From NCBI GenBank assembly GCA_020912385.1, contig CP087217.1, positions 1,922,001-1,986,000 of the forward strand: a stretch of 64,000 nt of DNA. Direction: 5' to 3'. The notes beneath the pieces are model-generated. The model was not told where the DNA came from. It saw only the letters and a program-made list of their open reading frames with translations, and searched no databases. This document shows, in pieces, positions 56,643-64,000 of the stretch. The position numbers were made by a program, and so were the translations under genes. Source of the DNA: Neofusicoccum parvum. Lineage: Eukaryota > Ascomycota > Dothideomycetes > Botryosphaeriales > Botryosphaeriaceae. Each line of letters starts with the position of its first letter. Position 1 is the first letter of the stretch.

Positions 56643-57306
56643 GACCTTTGGGATGCCGGAGAAGGCCTTGTAGCATTATCGCATCTCCGCTCAATCATTG
56701 CCAGCCGTTTACCAAGCTAATGGCTTTGGCAACTTTGCGTGTGACTAGCGACGAAGCTGGGTAGTTAATGCGCTAGTTGTCGTACTAATAAGAAAGACCA
56801 AAGTGGAAATCTGGTGCGTTCCATCGTCTTTCTGACACATCCTGTCAACCTTACGCAGCTGGTTGGCCTTGCGACTGGGGTCAGGCTAGCGGATGCAAGA
56901 CCAGGGCAGAGCACTGCTAAAGGGAGCTATGACGATGTCGGACCCACAAGCGGGAGATCGGCTGTGGGGAATCGTGATTTGCGACCGGACCAACGGGCCC
57001 ATCAATGGCAATGTGCATGCACAGTCTATTGAGCAACGGGTGTATTGCACGGATTGCGATTGACTAACACGCAAGATCTTAGCTTTGGTTGTGCAACATC
57101 TGATGTCATCCACGCTGTTTGGGGCATGGCTCGCACTCCGCCCAGCCACTTGTTCTGGAAACGCCGCACGCCGTCATGATGCGCTCAGGAACGCCATAGA
57201 CACAAGTCCGTATTTGTAGTAGCATGCCAGCCCCAGTCCTCTGGCTTTATTCACCGTTTCTGTGCCGCCAATCTCTCCCACGCGCAACCCATTCGTAATC
57301 CTCATC
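56643..57306. other. intergenic, no gene seen
   Basis: A 660-bp spacer with no supported feature. An in-frame upstream ATG at 57262 precedes the next gene and is discussed there. Confidence 0.5.
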
Positions 57307-58515
57307 ATGTACGCTTCCAGATTAAGTTCACGCTCTGCGCAGGTGGCCAGACCGAGAACTGTCACCCGCGCTGCCCGCAACTCCCGTTTCCAGTCGTCCT
57401 CGTCCAATACCAGCAGCGGCAGCCGTCCAGCCGTCACCGGAGCCGTGGCCGGCGGTGTGTCGGCCCTCGTCATCGGCTACGCCTGGTACCACTTCTCCGG
57501 CGTCAAGTCAGCCGTGCAGACCTCCAACCAGGTCCGCGATTATGCCAGCTCCGGCATCCAGAAACTCAAAGAGTCCAGCCCCGAGCCCAACGAGGCCCTG
57601 AAGTACCTGCGCAGCACCGCTTCCTCCTACGCTGCCTTCATCCCCGGCGCAAAGCAGTACGTCGACGGGGCATTCGAGCAGCTCGACACCATTCGGGAGA
57701 AGCATGGCGACGAGGTCGACAAGATCGTGCGAGACGCGTACAAAGAGCTGCAGGACGTGGCAAAGGGAGACTTGAGTCTCGACAACGCCCAGAACGCGTG
57801 GAACATCCTCCAAAAGCACCTCAAGCGCATCGGGAGGCTGGCTGGCGACGCTGCCTCGGACATCGTCGACCAGAATCCCCAGCTCAAGGACAAAGTCGGC
57901 GGCAGTCTGGACCAGCTGAAGCAGATGGGCGAGCAGTACGGACCCGAGGCCAAGAAGCAGGTGGACGAGACATGGAATCAGATCAGGGACCTTGTCAAGG
58001 GTGGTGTCGGCGCGGAGACGGCGGACAAGATCAAGAACCTCGTTCAGGAAAAGAGGGAGAAGCTGAAGAAGGCGGGCGATGAGGCATGGACCAAGGGTCT
58101 AGAACAGGCAAAGCCTTACCTGGAGAAGAACCCCAAGGTGAAGGAGCTGCTCGAAGACAATGCAGATGCGCTGAAGCAGGGCAATCTCAAGGAGCTATGG
58201 GACACGGTTCGCGAGGCCACCGACTCTGGCGATGTCAAGAAGGTGGAGGAGAAGATCCAGAGCCAGGTTGACAAGGTCAAGTCGAAGGGATTTGGCGGGC
58301 TGGAGCAGTACTTCAACATGGTACCTGGTGGCAGCCAGATCATCCCAAAGCTGCAGCTGCTGCAAGAGGTTGCACAGAAGCGTGGCAAAGACGCCGAACA
58401 GCTGCTAAAGGAGACTGGCGAAGAGATCACGCAGGTCCTGAACAAGAAGTCTGAGAAGGCGAAGAAGCTGATGGACGACGCCAAGTCGGAGACCGAGTCG
58501 AAGTCTAAGAAGTAG
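57307..58515 (+). CDS. membrane-anchored, helix-rich probable mitochondrial protein
   Basis: A single exon of 402 aa from the ATG at 57307; an in-frame ATG at 57262 would add 15 residues. The N-terminus (MYASRLSSRSAQVARPRT) is Arg/Ser-rich without acids, like a mitochondrial presequence. One membrane segment follows (TGAVAGGVSALVIGYAWYHF). The remaining 320 residues are highly charged and almost purely helical, with amphipathic repeats such as AKKQVDETWNQIRDLVKGG and EKREKLKKAGDEAWTKGLEQ that resemble apolipoprotein-like helices. The C-terminus is Lys/Ser-rich. A role in lipid or inner-membrane organisation is a guess. It is conserved-looking but unnamed to me. Confidence 0.8.
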   Translation: MYASRLSSRSAQVARPRTVTRAARNSRFQSSSSNTSSGSRPAVTGAVAGGVSALVIGYAWYHFSGVKSAVQTSNQVRDYASSGIQKLKESSPEPNEALKYLRSTASSYAAFIPGAKQYVDGAFEQLDTIREKHGDEVDKIVRDAYKELQDVAKGDLSLDNAQNAWNILQKHLKRIGRLAGDAASDIVDQNPQLKDKVGGSLDQLKQMGEQYGPEAKKQVDETWNQIRDLVKGGVGAETADKIKNLVQEKREKLKKAGDEAWTKGLEQAKPYLEKNPKVKELLEDNADALKQGNLKELWDTVREATDSGDVKKVEEKIQSQVDKVKSKGFGGLEQYFNMVPGGSQIIPKLQLLQEVAQKRGKDAEQLLKETGEEITQVLNKKSEKAKKLMDDAKSETESKSKK

Positions 58516-60210
58516 ACGGGGTAGACTCTCGCGCTGCGTACAGCGTTATGGCGCAGCTGCAGGAATGACGATGTCCTTGAATCATATCCCTCTCCTGTCC
58601 GAATATCAGTATGATCCTGAACAGATGGCCGCGGGCACCAGCGGACCGCCCGAAATCCGCACAACTGGACAAACTCATGTCATCGTGCCCGAGGTGACGA
58701 CGACTCTTTGCCACGCAGAATACAACCGCAGGGCAGATCCTGCCTGGTCTGAACAACTTCCGCGTGACTGTGAGGAGATCAAGCCCGAGGGTTGATGGAA
58801 GGCAGTGGCCCTTCCAGGGATCAAGGATCTTTTTTGTGTCCGGATTCCTGATCACTAGCCTTTGCCAAGCTAGGCTGCGACGTATCCGCCTCTTCCGACC
58901 AGTAGCACATCTCGTTCATGAGTCGCGCTTTAGGAAACGTGCTCAGGAATTATCCCGATGATCGAAAGCCAGCTTGATACAGGAAAGACATGGCGGGGAA
59001 TGTGTTAGAACGTCGGATGTCGTTTTCCCCGCGGGCACAGGATGTGGCAGTGTAACTTCATGCAAGTGCCTTTAATCTTGTACCTGTTTGACACGGATAA
59101 TATGGGCTTTTGAGTTGCAAGTCATGGGAGGACTCCACGCTAGAATCATTCGAAACAGGCCTGCGCGGCTGTTTAGAATCCTCTGGCTGATACAGGGACA
59201 CCAACGGTGTGAAGACTGCATCGGCTAGCCGTAACTGAAAGTACAGCAGACATTCCGCTTTAAAAGTAGGGTGTGCAGGGGTCACGGCAGCTTGCAGCTG
59301 TGGCGTTTTCACACGTCGCCAGAGCAATAAGCTTATTTTCCGGTAGTAGCGATGCGGCCTATACCGACTATGCATACGTACGATGCTTACGTTAAATTAT
59401 GCTTCAACTCGAGTGATGAACATGGTGCGAGGAGCGCATACGGCACCATGCATGCGGGAAGACGGGACTGCGGAAAACAGAACTGCATCTGTGCCGAAGT
59501 GTGAGTTTGAGGTTTCCCATCCACGTCGCGCTAGCATGTCGGTTGCAGTCCGCCACATCCAACAGGTACCAAGACCAAACCAGCCATGTCTCGGCAGGAA
59601 AGCAGTGCGGTCCAGGCCGTGTGTCGGGATGGCGGGCACGGCCGCGGGGCTCCGAGGGCTCGGCCGCCGGGCACCGACGCAGCCAATGCGAGGCTTGTCG
59701 CGTTGAAGATCCAAGATCCAGACAGCTAAGATGTTTCGAGATTCTTGCCGCCAAGCCCATTTCAGCTTGACCGGGAGGAGGCGGCCCTCCAATCAGCGCG
59801 CTGCAAACAGTTAATGTAGCTTCCGCCATCACGGCCATTCGTCCAGACACCACGTTTTCCGCTCTTGTCCTACGTCGTAGGTGTAGTCAAAATGATGTGG
59901 TTTGGGCTGTGTCCGTGTCATGCGGGACGGATATCTCTAACGCCGGCCTGCCCTCAGCAATGTGCTCCTCCCTCATTTGCAAACGGCTGGGCGGGAGGAA
60001 AGCTCAGCCCCGATCAGATGTCGTAGCACCATTGCCTACCCCAACACCGGCACAGTGCTGGGGATCTTGGTCTTGAGATCCGGCATCGCGGCCATCTCTA
60101 CAAAGAAGCATATATATAAGCATGCTCTGGTGCAACAGTCCGAGACTCTAGAAAGCACAAAACTTCCATGACGGCCAAGCCCGTTCCAGCCACGAGTCTT
60201 CAATCTCACA
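58516..60210. other. long intergenic region, no supported gene
   Basis: A 1.7-kb region. Open frames near 58565 (+) and 59404–59853 (−) lack any family feature and fall in the 3′ flank or promoter. A TATA box near 60111 serves the next gene. Confidence 0.45.
60111..60118 (+). promoter_or_regulatory. TATA box of the proline-rich protein gene
   Basis: TATATATA about 93–100 bp upstream of the ATG at 60211. Confidence 0.5.
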
Positions 60211-60882
60211 ATGCGCTTCTCTACTGCAATCAAGTTCCTTCTGACCGCCGCGGTAGTCACTGCTGTGGCGGTGCCTGCCCCTCCAGGCCCATTAGGGAAT
60301 GAGGCTGTTGCCCCTGCACCCGCTGGTCCACCGCCTGGGCCTGGAAAAGGCCCAAAGGAAGCTGCCGCCGAAGCAGCAGCCCCACCACCGCCTCCTCCAG
60401 CTGGTGCCCCTCCAGCCAATCCTCCTCCGCCACCTGACGGAAATGCTCCTCCACCGCCTCCCCCGGTCGGAACACCTCCAGTGGCTCCACCTCCACCTCC
60501 AGTTGGAACTCCACCAGCCGCTCCCCCACCTCCGCCTCCGGCTGCAAGCCCACCAGCTGCTCCTCCCGCTCCACCACAAGTTGGCGCAGCAGCAGCAGCT
60601 CCGCCGCCACCACCGCCGCCTGGCAGCCCGCCCCCTCCCCCTCCTTGCGGAACACCTCCCCCGCCTCCGTCTGGAGCGCCTCCCCCTCCCCCTCCAGACG
60701 GTGCTGCACCGCCTCCACCGCCCCCGCCTTGTGGAACGCCACCTCCGCCTCCTTCGGATGCGCCTCCTTCTCCGCCCGTTGCGCCACCTGCTCCTCCAAC
60801 TGCACCGGCCGGAACGCCTCTGCCGCCGCCACCCGCAGCGGGAACTCCGCCCGCCGCCCCTCCGCTTTTTCGGCGCGTGTGA
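60211..60882 (+). CDS. secreted proline-rich repeat protein
   Basis: A single exon of 223 aa. The signal peptide MRFSTAIKFLLTAAVVTAVA is followed by about 200 residues made almost only of Pro, Ala and Gly. PPPPP blocks are separated by short turns (VGTPP, GAPP, DGAAPP, CGTPPPPPS). The block with CGTPPPPPS occurs twice in near-identical form, a sign of internal duplication. Only two cysteines are present. It is probably a cell-wall or extracellular structural protein with polyproline-II structure, or a surface-active secreted protein. A 191-codon antisense frame exists because CCN codons read as open in reverse, and it is ignored. A GTGTGAGA sequence at the very end could be a donor, but no downstream exon was found. 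Confidence 0.8.
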   Translation: MRFSTAIKFLLTAAVVTAVAVPAPPGPLGNEAVAPAPAGPPPGPGKGPKEAAAEAAAPPPPPPAGAPPANPPPPPDGNAPPPPPPVGTPPVAPPPPPVGTPPAAPPPPPPAASPPAAPPAPPQVGAAAAAPPPPPPPGSPPPPPPCGTPPPPPSGAPPPPPPDGAAPPPPPPPCGTPPPPPSDAPPSPPVAPPAPPTAPAGTPLPPPPAAGTPPAAPPLFRRV

Positions 60883-61317
60883 GACCGTTATGGTGCCTTT
60901 CCCCTTGTTGGCGGTCTCGGTGGTGACGGCAATGGGTGGATCTTTATTCTTTTGATAACGGCCGGGGCAAGTTGACGACTGGAGTGGAGGATTTCCTTTT
61001 CTCTGACGCTCGCTGGGACCGAGTGATTTGCTACCAATGAGGATGAGTCTGGCGCTCTTTTACGTTTCAATTGCTTAGTCTGAATTATGCCAGGTCTTGT
61101 GTTGTACTTGATCTTTCGCCCGTCCAGTCTGGCTACCGCTTCGGCGTGAGTGACAAGACTGTCGGTTAGTTTTACCAACAACAAAAATTGAGAAGCATCC
61201 CTACACTAATTATCTGTGCTTTTCACTCCTATGGATAGACGCAGTGAAACATAAGTTGCTGGTTACGCCTTGATTCTTTGGTTGTTGGTTATCGTTGTGC
61301 TTCCTCGTTGTCCTTAC
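60883..61317. other. intergenic, no gene seen
   Basis: The 3′ flank of the proline-rich gene; no feature is supported. Confidence 0.5.
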
Positions 61318-61737
61318 CTATCGTGGACCTTCCCGTTCGGCCATGCTGACTAAGCAGCCACGGGGGCCATTGCAAACCTCCCCATCAACGTTCTTGTATT
61401 CGCATGATGGCCTTGACTGGCTCTCCAACTTACAAGATAATGATGAGGTGGTTGAACAGCTGGGACAGGTATAGCATCACGCAGCTTGGCCTCCGTGAGT
61501 CTTTGCATGCGTTTCTTTATCTTCCAAGGCAAGATCATGTAACGTCTGATTACGAAAACTGAAAGTCACCGAAAGACGTTTCTTTGAACCGAGACATGTC
61601 AGGTCAACTGAGCTACGGCTTGGGGTCTGCAGTAAGTGGGTAAAGGATGGGCGGGAGTTGACAGGTAGAGTGCTACCGCGGATAGAGACGGTACCCAATG
61701 CTAATGTCATGGTCGAGAACATCAACTCAAGGAGCAT
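61318..61737 (-). pseudogene. possible secreted Cys-rich relic with one in-frame TGA
   Basis: On the minus strand an ATG at 61737 opens a hydrophobic, secretion-like start (MLLELMFSTMTLALGTVS). The same frame continues 140 codons to a TAG at 61318–61320, broken only by a TGA at 61477–61479. The part after the TGA has seven Cys in about 40 residues (CYTCPSCSTTSSLSCK and onward), like small secreted proteins of ascomycetes. No intron with GT…AG ends could be found that removes the TGA and keeps frame, so it may be a gene killed by one CGA-to-TGA change, or chance. Confidence 0.2.
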
Positions 61738-62476
61738 AGGTGGCGTAAGAAACGGGAAGCGTAAGTCGAGGCGCGTCCTGCCTCTTAGTGTGTCGTACAG
61801 CCAAAGCCGCCGTGCGCACCCTTGTTTCAGGCATCGGTCGGGGAAAACCTACATTTTCCCTCTCAAAGATATTCACCGAGCTTCAGAGAACTTATATCAA
61901 AAGCCGGCATATGGTACAAAAAACTACCCTGTGCGGCATGGACGGCAGAGTTGACCATTGAACGCGCGTTGTGATTGCTGATCCCGATGGAAACTGCGTA
62001 AGCCTTGTACGCGTCATTGGCGGATCTCGGGCCGTAAACGTACAAACTTACGTATCTAAGTGCGGCTATCCACCGTGCACCGGCGGCCAGGCCAACCAGA
62101 GCGCCTGTTTATGTCAAGCTGTACCTGTAAGGCTTAACATCAAATGGCATGCTGGCAATTGGTTGGGTGGTTGAAAACGGAGATCTCTTGGCATTCAGAT
62201 TCCCTTACCGACGCAGCGGCACCCTGGAATATTTATGGGACCTTCGATAGGAGATGATGTCTGAGATGGCAAGGCCTTCAGGGGCTGTGGGAGGCTCTGG
62301 TGCCGAACAGACCAGCAATCTCGCTCGGGTTGTGGGGGATTCCTGGAAGCATGCCGACCCAAGTTCCTTTAAATCACTGCGGCGCTCGTTTGAAGCGGCT
62401 CTTGACTACGAACCAGTCTCTCATTTTCAATCCGCATTGCTGATAGCGGTACTTCGATTCCCTCTTTCGCTCCATC
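61738..62476. other. intergenic, promoter of the intradiol dioxygenase
   Basis: 740 bp with no supported gene. AT-rich stretches near 62220–62390 precede the dioxygenase. Confidence 0.5.
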
Positions 62477-63550
62477 ATGAAGGTTTCCGCAGTCGTTTCT
62501 GCTACCGCATTCCTCGTAGCTCAAGTTGCTGCGCATCCCGGCGGCCATGAGGTCCCCCACTCTGAGATGGTTCGCCGCTCTGCTCTCTCAAAGCGCTGCG
62601 CCAGTGCCGCAGCCAGCCTCAATGAGAAAAGATACAACAGACGTATGAAAACGAAGCGCGACCTTGATGAACGCTCTGGCAACACCACCTACCAAATCAC
62701 CACTGAGGCACCATACTACGATGTTATTCAGAACGACACTTGCGTGCTGTCCCCCGAAGTGACGGAGGGTCCTTACGTATGGCCCAGGTCAGTGAACAAG
62801 AGACGGATCAGGAAAGTTGCATTTGGCTGACGATTTGCAGGTCTCAGACCCTTCGCCAGGACATGACAGAAGACCAGTCGGGCGTTCCTCTCTGGCTAGA
62901 CATTGGCCTCATCGACATGGCCACCTGCGAGCCTCTGCCAAATGCCCTTGTTTCATTCTGGCACTGCAACGCCACTGGCAGCTACTCGAGCTTCACCGGC
63001 CTGTCGCCGAACACTGGATTCCCCGACCTGTTGAATGAGCTCAACATCACGAACTTCACCATTGGAGAGACGGATCTGCACACTGATGCGACGACGTGGC
63101 TGCGTGGCATGTGGCCCAGCAATGATCAGGGCATGCTGGAGATGAAGACCGTGTTCCCCGGATTCTACGTGGAGCGCGCCATTCACATTCACGCTCAAGG
63201 TTGGCCTTCCCCACAAACTCTCTCTACGCCTCCTTGCTGACGGGGTCCCTCTAGTTTACACCGACTGGAAGCTGCACTCCAACGGAACGGTGTCTTCGGG
63301 AAACATTGTATCCACGGGTCAGCTCTACTTTGCGGAGGACCTCGAGCAGCAGATCATGGCCCTCGAACCCTACGCGAGCCACACTGAAATCAACCGCACA
63401 ACCAACGCCGCCGACTCTGTCTTTGACCAGGACACGGAAGGAGGGTACAACCCTGTGATCAGTGTTGTTGCAGCGGACGGCGAAAATGTTGAGAACGGCA
63501 TGATTGGGTACATCACGATTGGTGTGGACACGACCGCCATTGAGAACTGA
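62477..63550 (+). CDS. extracellular intradiol ring-cleavage dioxygenase
   Basis: Three exons (62477–62787, 62841–63199, 63255–63550) give 321 aa. The signal peptide MKVSAVVSATAFLVAQVAA is followed by a His/Pro-rich and basic pro-region with KR sites. The catalytic core has CVLSPEVTEGPYVWPRSQTL, DQSGVPLWLDIGLIDMATCEP, FWHCNATGSYSSF and ERAIHIHAQVYTDW, the layout of the fungal secreted members; Tyr and two His of the HIH motif are the likely non-heme Fe(III) ligands. These enzymes open catechol rings between the two hydroxyls and have been linked to breakdown of plant phenolics or quinones. The C-terminus is Asn- and Gly-rich. The gene is complete. Confidence 0.93.
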
Positions 63551-63737
63551 AGCATTCATGGAGACAAAGACAATGTTTGTTTGGGGGCATAGTATGATCA
63601 AGAGCTGCCTGCCGATGTTACTCGCTGTGGATATCAAGAAGCCGGGATCAACGTCAACAAGATGTTGGGGCCATGTGTACAAGGATCGGAGAATTATGGA
63701 GTCAAGATGCATGCCGATATACCAAATAGAGAAATGG

Positions 63738-63766
63738 ACTTAGATTTGAACTTAGATTTGAACTTA
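63738..63766. repeat. 12-bp tandem repeat, 2.4 copies
   Basis: The unit ACTTAGATTTGA is repeated directly, directly overlapping the end of the minus-strand relic. Confidence 0.75.
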
Positions 63767-64000
63767 TGAAAGAAGGTAGTGGCTCTGAGGTATCTTGTCG
63801 GCCTCGCTGGGATCTGGAATGTAGTACGACAGAAGCGTTTTCGCAGACATGGATGTCTGGTCAACGTAGGTGAGGTGTTCGCTCAGCGTTTTAACCCACT
63901 CGTGGATAGTGTGATGGAAAACTAAGACGTTTTATGCGCTAGGCACGTTGTCGATGATGAGTTTCTTAATTTTTGGGGTAGCCTAGGCACCTGGTTGTAT
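63764..64000 (-). pseudogene. 3′ end of a degraded gene (possible SNF2-type helicase), running off the edge
   Basis: The minus strand from the window edge down to a TAA at 63764–63766 keeps one frame with strongly protein-like content: TPKIKKLIIDNVPSA, NVLVFHHTIHEWVKTLSEHL, then SMSAKTLLSYYIPDPSEADK. It is broken by two in-frame stops, a TAG about 14 codons in and a TAA before NVLVF. Both could come from Gln codons by C-to-T change, as in repeat-induced point mutation. The P-K-I-K-K-L … V-L-V-F-H-H … L pattern recalls the start of the helicase C-terminal domain of SNF2 proteins, but the following part does not match well. Introns removing the stops would be too short. The assignment is tentative. 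Confidence 0.35.

Noticed and set aside
60257..60832. 191-codon antisense frame to the proline-rich gene
   Set aside because: CCN repeats always read open in reverse; there is no signal peptide or family.
1..64000. CRISPR arrays, bacterial operons, riboswitches, intact transposons
   Set aside because: None seen; the sequence is eukaryotic, and no terminal inverted repeats or transposase/reverse-transcriptase motifs were recognised.

Overview
This window is nuclear DNA from a filamentous ascomycete (Pezizomycotina). The coding regions are broken by short GT–AG introns, mostly 47–60 nt. The gene families are typical of that group: Pth11-like rhodopsin-domain receptors, Zn2Cys6 regulators, a P450–reductase fusion (P450foxy/CYP505), a GH115 glucuronidase, a secreted GMC oxidoreductase and an extracellular intradiol dioxygenase. 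The sequence alone does not support a narrower placement. Gene density is low, about one gene per 2.5–3 kb, and several intergenic stretches exceed 1 kb. No rRNA, tRNA, CRISPR or intact transposon was found.

Layout, left to right. A small-molecule methyltransferase (100–1147) is followed by about 3.3 kb without a convincing gene, apart from one degraded coding relic. Next come an alpha/beta hydrolase (−), a first Pth11-like receptor (+), a possible minus-strand gene, an orphan probable mitochondrial protein (+), a second Pth11-like receptor (+) and the P450foxy gene (+). From 19.7 to 29.5 kb lies a run of amino-acid and keto-acid metabolism genes: ornithine aminotransferase (−), a ketopantoate-reductase-like enzyme (+), a Zn2Cys6 regulator (+), an FMN 2-hydroxyacid oxidase (−) and a dicarboxylic amino-acid permease (−). 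From 30.7 to 38.2 kb are a sugar transporter (−), a second Zn2Cys6 regulator (+), a phytanoyl-CoA-type Fe/2OG dioxygenase (+) and an UNC93-type MFS protein (−). Then follow a spliced cysteine-rich small protein (+), a sulfate permease with STAS domain (+), a small secreted protein recovered only by splicing two exons (+), a GMC oxidoreductase (−) and a third Pth11-like receptor (+). Last are a GH115 xylan glucuronidase (−), a lipocalin-like protein (+), a membrane-anchored helical protein (+), a secreted proline-rich protein (+) and a secreted intradiol dioxygenase (+). The right edge carries a minus-strand relic with in-frame stops.

How the genes may work together. Plant-polymer turnover is represented by GH115 (glucuronoxylan side chains), the sugar transporter, the GMC oxidase and the intradiol dioxygenase (catechol-type aromatics). 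The aminotransferase, keto-acid reductase, hydroxy-acid oxidase and amino-acid permease around a Zn2Cys6 factor could form a small catabolic cluster. Three Pth11-like receptors suggest an environment-sensing, plant-associated lifestyle. These links are inferred from gene order.

Exon boundaries were worked out by hand from splice signals and reading-frame closure, so each joined model is divisible by three. Family names come from recognised motifs, and no database search was run.
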